Assembly (NCBI GenBank): GCA_002506085.1
Contig: DAWV01000005.1
Coordinates: 12,885 to 76,884 of the forward strand
Origin: Methanocorpusculaceae archaeon UBA425
GTDB lineage: Archaea > Halobacteriota > Methanomicrobia > Methanomicrobiales > Methanocorpusculaceae
Reading direction: 5' to 3'
Length of the DNA stretch: 64,000 bases
Below the pieces are notes generated by a model. It saw nothing but the letters and a program-made list of their open reading frames with translations, did no database searches and had not been told where the DNA came from. Both the position numbers and the translations under genes were made by a program. This document shows positions 8,023 through 16,610 of this stretch, in pieces (position 1 is the stretch's first letter; each line of letters begins with the position of its first letter).

Positions 8023-9666
8023 ATGCGCAGCGATGATGTGAAATCCTCATACACCAGAGCACCGAACCGGGCTCTTATACGCTCACTTGGCATATCCGAC
8101 AAGGAGATGGAAAAACCATTCGTAGGGATTGCAAATTCCTGGAACACGATTGTTCCGGGGCACACCCATCTTAGAATGGTTGCCGAACGTGTACGTGAGG
8201 GCATCGCGGCAGGCGGGGGTGTCGCCTTCGAGTTCAATACGATAGGAATATGCGATGGAATCGCCATGGGCCATGAAGGAATGCGGTATTCTCTTGCATC
8301 CAGAGAAAACATCGCGGATTCTGTGGAACTTATGATACAGGCACACCGTTTCGATGCTCTTGTATGTATATGCACCTGTGATAAAATCGTGCCCGGAATG
8401 CTCATGGCGGCGGCACGCTGCAATATTCCGGCAATTGTCATAACCGGCGGGAACATGCTTCCGGGTCATTATAAAGGCTGCGAGATTTCACTTACCGATG
8501 TTTTCGAGGCGGTCGGCAAGGTTGCCGCAAAGAAGATGACGGAGGAGGAACTCCATGAACTGGAGTCCGCGGCAATGCCGGGCTGCGGGAGTTGCCAGGG
8601 ACTGTACACCGCGAATACGATGGCATGTATGACCGAGGCGATGGGAATGTCCCTTCCGGGTTGTGCCGCGATTCCCGCCGTGGATACGGCAAAACTCCGT
8701 CTCGCCTACGAGAGCGGGACAAGGATTGTTGAAATGATTCGGGAGAATCTCAGACCTTCTGATATAATAACCAAAGATTCGCTGAAAAATGCCATCGCCG
8801 TTGACATGGCACTTGGCGGTTCGACAAATACCGTTCTTCATTTGATGGCAATCGCCCAGGAAGCGGGAGTTCCCTTAAGTCTCGAAGATTTTACCCGGAT
8901 CGGAGAAACCGTGCCGCATATCTGTTCGATGCAGCCCGGTGGTCCGCATTCGATGCAGACGTTATATCATTCGGGAGGGATTCCCGCGGTCTTGAAGCAG
9001 ATTCGGGACCATCTCGATGACTGTATGACCGTGTCGGGTAAATCCATCTATGAAATTGCAGACGGAGTCGGCTATATTGATGAGACGGTCATCAGGAGCA
9101 CGAAGAATCCCGTGCACAGTGCAGGGGGTCTGAAGATTCTGAAGGGCACGCTTGCTCCGAACGGAGCGGTAATCAAATCCGCTGCGGTGAGCAGTGCGAT
9201 GTGGAGGCATGAGGGACCGGCACGGGTTTTTGACGGCGAGAATGAGGCAATGGACGCGATTCTCACGGGCAAAATCATCGAGGGGGACGTTATCGTTATC
9301 CGGTATGAAGGACCAAGGGGGGGACCGGGTATGCCGGAAATGCTGGCGCCTACGTCCGCTCTGATGGGGCTCGGCTACTCCCGGGTTGCCCTGGTGACTG
9401 ACGGACGTTTTTCCGGCGGAACCCGCGGACCATGTATCGGGCATGTTGCACCGGAAGCACGGGCGGGCGGACCGATCGGATTAGTGCATGAGGGGGATAG
9501 GATTTCTATCGATTTGTTTGAAAGACGGCTGGATCTTCTGGTGGATGAGTCGGAGCTTGCAGAGAGAAGAAAGGTGTGGGCACCAAAAGAGCGGGAGCTG
9601 AAAGGAGTTCTTGCACGGTATGCACGGTATGCCGGGCAGGCTGATATTGGGGCAGTGATGGAATAA
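8023..9666 (+). CDS. ilvD: Dihydroxy-acid dehydratase
   Basis: A 547-residue Fe-S dehydratase that makes the 2-keto acid precursors of valine, leucine and isoleucine. Family motifs are complete: CDKIVPGMLM, PGCGSCQGLYTANTM, GGPGMPEM and VTDGRFSGGTRG, with the cluster cysteines conserved. I prefer the ATG at 8023 because the family usually begins MRSD. A GTG at 8014 in frame would add three residues. A TATA-like TTTAATAT (about 7985-7992) lies some 25-30 bp upstream, so the mRNA is probably nearly leaderless. A T-rich tract follows the stop at about 9682. Confidence 0.95.
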   Translation: MRSDDVKSSYTRAPNRALIRSLGISDKEMEKPFVGIANSWNTIVPGHTHLRMVAERVREGIAAGGGVAFEFNTIGICDGIAMGHEGMRYSLASRENIADSVELMIQAHRFDALVCICTCDKIVPGMLMAAARCNIPAIVITGGNMLPGHYKGCEISLTDVFEAVGKVAAKKMTEEELHELESAAMPGCGSCQGLYTANTMACMTEAMGMSLPGCAAIPAVDTAKLRLAYESGTRIVEMIRENLRPSDIITKDSLKNAIAVDMALGGSTNTVLHLMAIAQEAGVPLSLEDFTRIGETVPHICSMQPGGPHSMQTLYHSGGIPAVLKQIRDHLDDCMTVSGKSIYEIADGVGYIDETVIRSTKNPVHSAGGLKILKGTLAPNGAVIKSAAVSSAMWRHEGPARVFDGENEAMDAILTGKIIEGDVIVIRYEGPRGGPGMPEMLAPTSALMGLGYSRVALVTDGRFSGGTRGPCIGHVAPEARAGGPIGLVHEGDRISIDLFERRLDLLVDESELAERRKVWAPKERELKGVLARYARYAGQADIGAVME

Positions 9667-9679
9667 AAGGTGAGAGAAC

Positions 9680-9735
9680 TCTTTTTTTATCCTTTTTGCG
9701 GAACATTTCCTGCCGCCCGGACCCGGCGCTAAAAA
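9680..9735. terminator. Bidirectional T-tracts between ilvD and leuB
   Basis: The gap between the convergent ilvD and leuB genes contains a T7 run on the plus strand (about 9682-9688) and an A6 run (T6 on the minus strand, about 9731-9736). These are typical archaeal transcription stop signals for the two operons. Confidence 0.45.
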
Positions 9736-9762
9736 AGAAAGGGGAAAAATCCCGCTGAAGAG

Positions 9763-10887
9763 TTATCCTCTCAGAACATCCTTCACGATCCAGTCACCGA
9801 TATCGGAGGTCCGCATCGAACCGCCCATATCCTTCGTAACCGCCTTTGCGAGGATGGAATGCTCGATTGACCGAACCACAGAGGCTGCTGCCTCCTTCTC
9901 GCCAAGGGTATCCAGCATAAGTGAGCCGGCCCAGATTGTCGCAAGCGGATTCGCCACATTCATTCCCTTATATTTCGGGGCAGAACCGTGAATCGGCTCG
10001 AACATCGATGTCCCCTTCGGATTGATGTTTCCTCCGGGCGCGAGACCCAGTCCTCCCTGAATCATGGCGCCGAGATCCGTTATGATGTCCCCGAACATAT
10101 TCGGCGTTACGACCACATCGAACCACTCGGGATTCTTGACAAACCACATCGTAACCGCGTCGACGAAGTTATATTCCGTGGTTACATCCGGGAAGCCTTT
10201 TTTCGTTTCCTCGAACACGTCGCGCCAGAGACCATACACATCTGTCAGGACGTTCGCCTTGTCGACTGACGTCAGCTTCTTCTTCCGGGACTCTGCCATC
10301 CGGAACGCATATTCCATTACCCTCTTCGATCCCTGCCGGCTCACGACGCCGATCTGATATGCAAGTTCATCTGCGTCCGAATCGACATCGATGCCGAATT
10401 TGACCGAGTAGAGGTCACGCAGGACCTCTAAGGAGTCATGCTGCTTTCCGGCTTTTACCCGGGAACCGATGCCTACATAGAAGTCCTCGGTATTCTCCCG
10501 GACCACGACAAAGTCGATGTCCTCCGGCTTTTTGTTCGCAAGAGGGGTCTCGACTCCGTGCAGCAGTTTTATCGGACGGAGGTTAATATACTGGTCAAAG
10601 TAGAACCTCATCGTAAGCAGGATGCCTTTTTCAAGAATGCCGGTTTTTACCCGCGGGTCGCCGATTGCGCCAAAGTAGATTGCCGGAAATTTCTTCAGTT
10701 CCTTTAAATCATCTTCCGAAATCAGCTCTCCTGTCTTCAGATATTTTTCCGCACCCGTATCATATTCGGTCCAGTCGATATCGAATCCGAATTTTTCTCC
10801 CGCAGCATCCAAGACCTTGCGGCCCTCGGTAATGATTTCCGAACCGATTCCGTCACCCGGCATACATGCCGCTTTATATGTACTCAT
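9763..10887 (-). CDS. leuB: 3-isopropylmalate dehydrogenase family enzyme
   Basis: A 374-residue isocitrate/isopropylmalate dehydrogenase family protein with MPGDGIGSEI at the N terminus, VVRENTEDFY and the C-terminal metal and substrate motif VTPNMFGDIITDLGAMI. It oxidises 3-isopropylmalate in leucine biosynthesis and may act on methylmalate in isoleucine synthesis from citramalate, as archaeal enzymes often do. It is last in leuA-leuC-leuD-leuB and overlaps leuD by 4 bp (ATGA). Homologues act on homoisocitrate or tartrate, but the neighbours make isopropylmalate the best call. Confidence 0.9.
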   Translation of the reverse strand: MSTYKAACMPGDGIGSEIITEGRKVLDAAGEKFGFDIDWTEYDTGAEKYLKTGELISEDDLKELKKFPAIYFGAIGDPRVKTGILEKGILLTMRFYFDQYINLRPIKLLHGVETPLANKKPEDIDFVVVRENTEDFYVGIGSRVKAGKQHDSLEVLRDLYSVKFGIDVDSDADELAYQIGVVSRQGSKRVMEYAFRMAESRKKKLTSVDKANVLTDVYGLWRDVFEETKKGFPDVTTEYNFVDAVTMWFVKNPEWFDVVVTPNMFGDIITDLGAMIQGGLGLAPGGNINPKGTSMFEPIHGSAPKYKGMNVANPLATIWAGSLMLDTLGEKEAAASVVRSIEHSILAKAVTKDMGGSMRTSDIGDWIVKDVLRG

Positions 10888-11360
10888 TTGTTTCCTCTCA
10901 TTTTTGCGTATTCTACAAGGCCGCCGGCCTCAACGATTTTCATCATGAATTCCGGGATCGGTTCAAGCGGGTAGCGTTTTTTGTCCGCTTCGATGAATGC
11001 CTCGGGAAGATTCACCGAGACCTCCGAACCATCGGGGATTTTATCCGTGTGTTCGCAGACAATCGGCAGAACACCGGTGTTTATTGCATTCCGGTAAAAG
11101 ATACGGGCGAATGATTTTGCAACCACGAACCCGATTCCGGCTCCCTTTAATGCAAGAGGGGCATGTTCCCGCGATGAGCCGCAGCCGAAGTTCCTGCCGG
11201 CGATGATGACGTCGCCGGATTTCGCCTCTTTAGAGAACTCGTCCCGCGTTCCCTCGAAAGCATGCGAGGCAAGTTCCTTCGGGTCGTAAATCGTGAGGAA
11301 CCGTCCCGGAATTATGGCGTCGGTATCGATGTCGTCACCGAATTTCCATGATCTGCCCAT
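10884..11360 (-). CDS. leuD: 3-isopropylmalate dehydratase, small subunit
   Basis: A 158-residue aconitase-swivel domain protein starting MGRSWKFGDDIDTDAIIPG. The GCGSSREHAP motif is present. The open frame extends upstream through the leuC region, but the ATG at 11360 is the natural family start. The substrate-discriminating loop reads RFLTIYDP; it lacks the arginine seen in the YLRT type of methanogen homoaconitase small subunits. This favours isopropylmalate (and citraconate/methylmalate) use. It pairs with LeuC two bases upstream. Confidence 0.9.
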   Translation of the reverse strand: MGRSWKFGDDIDTDAIIPGRFLTIYDPKELASHAFEGTRDEFSKEAKSGDVIIAGRNFGCGSSREHAPLALKGAGIGFVVAKSFARIFYRNAINTGVLPIVCEHTDKIPDGSEVSVNLPEAFIEADKKRYPLEPIPEFMMKIVEAGGLVEYAKMRGNK

Positions 11361-11362
11361 GT

Positions 11363-12613
11363 TCACACCTCCCTCGGGTCGGTGATTACACCGGAAATCG
11401 CACTCGCGGCAGCGGTGGAAGGCGAGGAAAGATAGACGAAACTCGCGGTGCTTCCCTGTCTTCCCCGGAAGTTCCTGTTCGATGTCGAGAGCGAGACCTC
11501 GCCCGGTGCGAGGAGACCAAAAGCTCCCCCCATGCACGGACCGCAGCACGGCGCTTCGAAAAGTGCCCCGGCGTCGACGAATTTTTCTATAAGCCCGGCT
11601 TTCAGGACTTTCATATATTCGTCCCGGGACGCCGGGACCATAATCACCCGCACATCGTCGGAGAATTTTCTGTCACCCAGAACTTCGGCAGCTTCGACGA
11701 AATCCTCGTATCGTCCGTTTGTGCAGGATCCGATGAAGACCTGGTCAATATGTTTTCCGGCGACTTCCGAGACATCGACAACATTGTCGACATTATGCGG
11801 GACGGCGATCTTCGGGCTGATTTCGGCAACATCATAGGAGCGTTCCTCAAAGAATGCTGCATCCCCGTCGCTTTCGAGATCGAAGGGCGTGTAGTCGCAT
11901 CTTCCTTTCAGGTAGTCCCGGGTTTTTTTGTCAGGCGGAACAATCCCTGCCTTTGCTCCCATTTCGATTGCCATATTCGCGCAGGTCATTCTTCCGGGAA
12001 TGTCCATATCTCTGAATGCACGGCCGCAGAACTCGAGCGCCCGGTATGTTGCTCCGTCTGCCCCGATATCGCCGACCATGGTGAGAATCAGGTCTTTCGG
12101 ACCGACACGGTTCTGGAATTTTCCATTCGCATCGATTCTGATGGTGTCCGGAATCCGGAAGTAGAGTTCGCCGAATTTCATGACATATGCCATGTCGGTT
12201 GAACCAATCCCGGTCGAAAATGCGCCAAGCGCTCCGTATGCGCAGGTGTGGGAATCGGACCCGACGATGATATCGCCGGGCTTTACTCTTCCCTTCTCCG
12301 GAACGACCTGATGGCAGACACCTTCTTTGATATCATAGTTGTGGATTCCCTGTTCCTGTGCGAATTTTCTCATCATTACATGGTTTTCCGCCGCACTGAT
12401 GGAGTCCGCCGGAATCTGATGATCGAAGAGCATGATGATTTTCTTCGGGTCGAAGACTTTGCCTCCTCCCATCTCTTTCATCACGTTTATCGCAAGGGGT
12501 CCTGTGATATCATGGATCATGGCCCCGTCTACCGGCGCCATTACGACATCGCCTGCTCTGCACTCTTTTTTGCAGTGGGCGGAGAATATTTTTTCTGCTA
12601 TGGTCTGTCCCAT
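11363..12613 (-). CDS. leuC: 3-isopropylmalate dehydratase, large subunit
   Basis: A 416-residue aconitase-family catalytic subunit. The three Fe-S ligands are visible in FIGSCTNGR and in APCCGPCMGG, with DHQIP and GSDSHTCAYGALGAFSTGIGSTD earlier. With LeuD it isomerises 2- to 3-isopropylmalate and probably also processes citramalate-derived acids. It is 17 bp downstream of leuA and 2 bp upstream of leuD in a tight operon. Confidence 0.92.
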   Translation of the reverse strand: MGQTIAEKIFSAHCKKECRAGDVVMAPVDGAMIHDITGPLAINVMKEMGGGKVFDPKKIIMLFDHQIPADSISAAENHVMMRKFAQEQGIHNYDIKEGVCHQVVPEKGRVKPGDIIVGSDSHTCAYGALGAFSTGIGSTDMAYVMKFGELYFRIPDTIRIDANGKFQNRVGPKDLILTMVGDIGADGATYRALEFCGRAFRDMDIPGRMTCANMAIEMGAKAGIVPPDKKTRDYLKGRCDYTPFDLESDGDAAFFEERSYDVAEISPKIAVPHNVDNVVDVSEVAGKHIDQVFIGSCTNGRYEDFVEAAEVLGDRKFSDDVRVIMVPASRDEYMKVLKAGLIEKFVDAGALFEAPCCGPCMGGAFGLLAPGEVSLSTSNRNFRGRQGSTASFVYLSSPSTAAASAISGVITDPREV

Positions 12614-12630
12614 TTTATTTCTACCTGTGT

Positions 12631-14226
12631 TTATGTTTCAAATCCCCCGTATCGGTAAACGCTGTTAAGAGCGTTTACCAATGCTTCAGCAGATGCAATC
12701 ACAATATCCGTGTTTGAAGCACCTGCATCGAAGATTCTGCCTTTTTCATCCTCTACTTCAATGGTTACACAGCCAAGTGCGTCTGTTCCGCCGGAAATCG
12801 CCTCGACCTGATAACTCTTTAACTGAATTTTCCCGGGAGCAATCGCCAGCAGTGCTTTCATGGCAGCGTCCACCGGACCTACCCCTGTTCTTGAGCAGAT
12901 TTTATCTTCGCCATGGACCGATGCCCGGACACTTGATGTCGGAATGGCATGGCTCCCGGTAAATATCGAAATATCATCCAGAATGAACATTTTTTTGTCA
13001 TAGTGGCTGCCGGTTATATCATCGGCGATTTCAAAGAGGTCGAACTCGGTTACCTTCTTCCCGCGTCCGGAAATGTCCTTGATTTTAGCAACGATACTAT
13101 CCAGCTCCGTATCGGACGGTCTGATGTTTACATCCTCAAGCATCTGGCGGATTGCATGCTTTCCCACATGTTTTCCAAGCTTTAAACGTCTTCTGTGACC
13201 GACCATCTCAGGTGTCATGATGCCCGGTTCGAATGTTCCGGTATTTGCCATTACTCCCTGGGAATGAATGCCGCTTTCGTGCGAGAATGCATTTTCGCCG
13301 ACGACCGGCTGCATCGGAGGGACGGGTATCTGTGCGAATCGCGAAATAAGTCTCGAGGTCTCGACCAGTTTTTCCGTCGTGATATTCGTCCTGAATCCGC
13401 AGATTGACTGCAGAATCATGACCGTCTGGGCCAATTCCGCATTTCCGGCACGTTCACCGATGCCGTTCACCGTCACCTGGACCTGATCGGCGCCCCCTTC
13501 AACCGCCGCAATCGTATTTGCCGTCGCGAGACCGAAATCATTGTGGCAGTGGACATCGATTCTGCACTTCACATTCTTCCGGATCATCATGATTATCTCC
13601 CTCATCGCGGACGGGGTGCTTACACCTACGGTATCCGGAATATTAATTATGGTCGCGCCCGCCTCATCCGCGGCTTTACAGACTTCAAGCAACTCCGAGG
13701 GTTCGGTTCTGGTCGCATCCATCGGCGAGAACATGACATTGTCACATTTCGAACGTGCATACGAGACTATCTCCCGGGTAATTGCCAGGACTTCCGCATG
13801 ACTTTTTTTGATAGTGTAGGTTCTCTGAATCTTTGACGTGGGAATGAAGACATGGACCATATCCACGCCTGCCTCGATGCAGCGGTCCACATCTCCTTTC
13901 ACGGAACGGGCAAGTCCGCAGATCATCGGGCGGATGCCCTCTTCAGCACAGACTCTCTTTACAGTTTCAAACTCGGCATCTGAAGATGCCGGAAATCCTG
14001 CCTCGATCACATCAACACCGATATCGGAAAGCTGGTGTGCAATGATAATTTTCTGCTCCGGTGTGAATGATATGCCGGGGGTCTGTTCACCATCACGAAG
14101 GGTGGTGTCGAAAATAGAAACGGTTCTGTTCGTATTGACTTTACTGTTGGTATTGTAATAGATTACAATCCGCCACAACGTTTGCGGTGACTGCTCCGAT
14201 CTCTTCTTTGTGAGACATACCAACAT
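12631..14226 (-). CDS. leuA: 2-isopropylmalate synthase
   Basis: The enzyme condenses acetyl-CoA with 2-ketoisovalerate, the first step of leucine synthesis. A HMGL-like TIM barrel with FDTTLRDGEQTPG and the metal site HCHNDFGLATAN is followed by a full LeuA regulatory dimer domain, where leucine normally binds. The start is uncertain. ATG 14226 is the first plausible ATG in frame, but the promoter element (14244-14255) predicts transcription beginning near 14218, at an ATG in another frame. Inside the predicted transcript the only in-frame start-like codon is TTG 14178, without a good ribosome site. Translation may therefore depend on the overlapping leader ORF (14141-14218). First gene of leuACDB. 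Confidence 0.9.
   Translation of the reverse strand: MLVCLTKKRSEQSPQTLWRIVIYYNTNSKVNTNRTVSIFDTTLRDGEQTPGISFTPEQKIIIAHQLSDIGVDVIEAGFPASSDAEFETVKRVCAEEGIRPMICGLARSVKGDVDRCIEAGVDMVHVFIPTSKIQRTYTIKKSHAEVLAITREIVSYARSKCDNVMFSPMDATRTEPSELLEVCKAADEAGATIINIPDTVGVSTPSAMREIIMMIRKNVKCRIDVHCHNDFGLATANTIAAVEGGADQVQVTVNGIGERAGNAELAQTVMILQSICGFRTNITTEKLVETSRLISRFAQIPVPPMQPVVGENAFSHESGIHSQGVMANTGTFEPGIMTPEMVGHRRRLKLGKHVGKHAIRQMLEDVNIRPSDTELDSIVAKIKDISGRGKKVTEFDLFEIADDITGSHYDKKMFILDDISIFTGSHAIPTSSVRASVHGEDKICSRTGVGPVDAAMKALLAIAPGKIQLKSYQVEAISGGTDALGCVTIEVEDEKGRIFDAGASNTDIVIASAEALVNALNSVYRYGGFET
14141..14218 (-). CDS. Candidate leuA leader peptide (25 aa)
   Basis: An ATG-to-TAA ORF starting MSHKEEIGAVTA and ending NLLQYQQ. 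The Leu pair uses CTA TTA, codons that look uncommon in this region. The ATG lies 25 bp after the promoter element GAAAGATTTATC, so the mRNA would begin at this ATG. LeuA lies in the +1 frame relative to it, and the TAA is followed by sequence that codes for LeuA. A related copy before ilvC differs at 14 positions, of which 8 are third positions of this reading frame and its indels are multiples of three; this supports real coding. Either a leader peptide or the N-terminal frame of a +1 frameshifted LeuA. Confidence 0.55.
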   Translation of the reverse strand: MSHKEEIGAVTANVVADCNLLQYQQ

Positions 14227-14243
14227 GTAATGGCGGCAGTTAT

Positions 14244-14255
14244 GATAAATCTTTC
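14244..14255 (-). promoter_or_regulatory. leuA promoter element, shared with the ilvC upstream copy
   Basis: GAAAGATTTATC on the minus strand reads as a BRE plus TATA box. The identical 12-mer stands at 18245-18256 before the leuA-like fragment, with the same 25-bp distance to the following ATG in both places. Confidence 0.55.
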
Positions 14256-14421
14256 TGGAATGGAGAGTTCGAGAATCATTACAAACAGTACGATAGAGCA
14301 GGCAGCCCGTTTCTTTGCCGGGGAGAGGGGAGCAATGAGCGCCATTCTCACCGGCAGGTCTGAGGGACAGGGGACGCGGTTCCCGGGTTATCTTCAGAAT
14401 TTTTTTCGGCACGGTCTTCCG

Positions 14422-14916
14422 TTATTTTACGGACGGAGCGCCCCGATGAAGAGCTATCCGTCCTGTTCTCACGAGTTCCAGGACACCGTAGGGTCTGAGC
14501 AGGGTCTCTATCGCCTGAATTTTCTCGGAGTCTCCGGTAATTTCAAGAACGAGAGTCTGGGCGCCGACATCAATTATCTTTGCCCGGAAGATGTCTGCTA
14601 TCTGCATGACTTCCGACCGGGGAGACCCGGGTTCGGCATGGACTTTTATGAGGGCGAGTTCCCGGGAGACATGCTCTTTTTCGGTGATGTCGATGATTTT
14701 TATGACGTCGATGAGTTTGTTGAGCTGTTTTTTTACCTGCTCTATGTGCATGTCATCACCAATCACCACAATCGTTATCCGGCTCATATCGGGTGTTTCG
14801 CAGGTTCCGACCGCAAGACTTTCGATGTTGTACCCCCTTCGTGAGAAGAGTCCGGATACCCGGGAAAGAACACCCGGTTTGTTTTCGACAAGGACGCTGA
14901 TGATGTGCGGTTTCAT
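14422..14916 (-). CDS. ilvN: Acetolactate synthase, small regulatory subunit
   Basis: A 164-residue protein with an N-terminal ACT domain (about residues 4-75, with SVLVENKPGVLSRVSGLFSRRGYNIE) and a C-terminal ALS_ss_C domain. It binds valine-type effectors and sets the activity of IlvB. It overlaps ilvB by 4 bp and ends the cimA-ilvB-ilvN operon. Confidence 0.95.
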   Translation of the reverse strand: MKPHIISVLVENKPGVLSRVSGLFSRRGYNIESLAVGTCETPDMSRITIVVIGDDMHIEQVKKQLNKLIDVIKIIDITEKEHVSRELALIKVHAEPGSPRSEVMQIADIFRAKIIDVGAQTLVLEITGDSEKIQAIETLLRPYGVLELVRTGRIALHRGAPSVK

Positions 14917-16610
14917 TGCTCCTCCCCTTCATTTGGAATGTGTTTTCCTATCATATCACTGATGGCGGCACCCGCGGGGACCATGGGAAAGACGTTTTCC
15001 TCCCGCTCGATTCTGAAATCAAGCAGGTAGGGTCCGTCATAGTTTATCGCTGTTCGGAGAGCCTCTTCGACATTTTCAACCGAATCGATTTGCATGCCTT
15101 CAATTCCGTAGGCTTTTGCAATGCCGACAAAGTTGACCGAAGGCATTTCGGTGTAGGAGTATCTTTTTTCGTAGAAGAGTTCCTGCCATTGCCGGACCAT
15201 TCCGAGGTACATGTTGTTCAGGATGATGATTTTCACCGGGATGTTGTACTGGGCTACGGTTGCAAGTTCCTGGATGTTCATCTGGAAACTCCCATCACCC
15301 GCGATTACGACGATGGTCTCTTCGGGTTTTGCAAACCAGGCTCCGATGGCGGCGGGGAATCCAAATCCCATCGTTCCAAGACCGCCTGAGCTGATCCACT
15401 GCCGGGGATTTTTAAAGCTGTAGTGCTGGGCAGCCCACATCTGGTTCTGACCCACTTCGCTTACGATGATTCCGCCGCCGTCAAGAATCTCGGAGAGTTT
15501 CCGGATGATGTGCTGAGGATGCAGTTTGCCGTCGGTTATCTGCCGCAACGGGTGATTTTTCCGCCATGCCTTGACCTGATCGAGCCATGGCTCACAGAAG
15601 CAGCCGGTTTTTTCGGCCATCCCGATCATGTCGGTGAGAACCGACTTTGCATCGCCGACGATTGGGATATCAACCGGAACATTTTTGCCGATTTCAGCAG
15701 GGTCAATGTCGATGTGGATGATTTTCGCATGGCTCGCAAAGTGGCTCAGCTTTCCGGTGACCCGGTCATCGAACCGTGCTCCAACGGCAATCAGAAGATC
15801 ACAGCCGGATACGGCATAATTCGCATACTCAGTCCCATGCATGCCGAGCATTCCGAGGTTCAGCGGGTGATTCGTCGGAATTGCGCCGAGCCCCATTAAG
15901 GTCGTCGTCACAGGGAGACAGAAGAGTTCAGCGAGTTTCACCAGCTCTTCTGATGCTCCGGCAGTAATCACTCCGCCGCCTGCGTAGATGAGGGGCTGTT
16001 TTGCTTCACAGATGGCATTAAGCGCTTTTTTTATCTGACGGGGATGTCCTTTCAGGGTCGGTTTGTATCCTCTGAGTTCCGGCTCGCTCCGATCTATTTC
16101 GCTGTCCGCGACCCTGCCCGTCAGCACATCTTTGGGCAGGTCGACCAGCACAGGACCATTACGTCCGGTTCCTGCGATATAAAACGCAGACCTGACGGTA
16201 ATTTTTATGTCTTTTGCATTTTTGACCAGGTAGTTGTGCTTGGTGATCGGCATGGTTATGCCGGTTATGTCTGACTCCTGGAACGCGTCGTTCCCGAGGA
16301 GCCCTGTCGGGACCTGGCCTGTTAAGGCAACCACAGGCGTCGAGTCCATGTTGGACGTCGCAAGGCCTGAAATCAGATTGCAGGCCCCCGGTCCTGATGT
16401 TGCGAGGCAGACCCCGACTTTTCCGCTTGCCCGTGCATAACCGTCGGCTGCATGGATGGCTGCCTGCTCGTGCCGGACGAGAATATGCTTCAGGTTTGCA
16501 TGGTATAATTCGTCATAGATAGGTAAGACAGAGCCGCCGGGATAACCGAATATAATCTCAACACCTTCATCTTTTAAACTCTCGATCAGTATTGCCGCTC
16601 CGCTCTTCAT
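14913..16610 (-). CDS. ilvB: Acetolactate synthase, large catalytic subunit
   Basis: A 565-residue thiamine diphosphate enzyme that makes 2-acetolactate or 2-aceto-2-hydroxybutyrate. The N-terminal glutamate that activates the cofactor lies in the VRHEQAAIHAADGYARASG segment (about residues 45-63). The C-terminal ThDP motif runs from GDGSFQMNIQEL to the NN pair about 25 residues later. A FAD-binding middle domain (AVGARFDDRVTG) is present. It overlaps cimA upstream by 4 bp and ilvN downstream by 4 bp. Confidence 0.96.
   Translation of the reverse strand: MKSGAAILIESLKDEGVEIIFGYPGGSVLPIYDELYHANLKHILVRHEQAAIHAADGYARASGKVGVCLATSGPGACNLISGLATSNMDSTPVVALTGQVPTGLLGNDAFQESDITGITMPITKHNYLVKNAKDIKITVRSAFYIAGTGRNGPVLVDLPKDVLTGRVADSEIDRSEPELRGYKPTLKGHPRQIKKALNAICEAKQPLIYAGGGVITAGASEELVKLAELFCLPVTTTLMGLGAIPTNHPLNLGMLGMHGTEYANYAVSGCDLLIAVGARFDDRVTGKLSHFASHAKIIHIDIDPAEIGKNVPVDIPIVGDAKSVLTDMIGMAEKTGCFCEPWLDQVKAWRKNHPLRQITDGKLHPQHIIRKLSEILDGGGIIVSEVGQNQMWAAQHYSFKNPRQWISSGGLGTMGFGFPAAIGAWFAKPEETIVVIAGDGSFQMNIQELATVAQYNIPVKIIILNNMYLGMVRQWQELFYEKRYSYTEMPSVNFVGIAKAYGIEGMQIDSVENVEEALRTAINYDGPYLLDFRIEREENVFPMVPAGAAISDMIGKHIPNEGEEQ

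Noticed and set aside
12681..13486. Plus-strand ORFs over leuA and other GC-rich genes
   Set aside because: They are shadows of strong family matches on the minus strand, with low-complexity translations.
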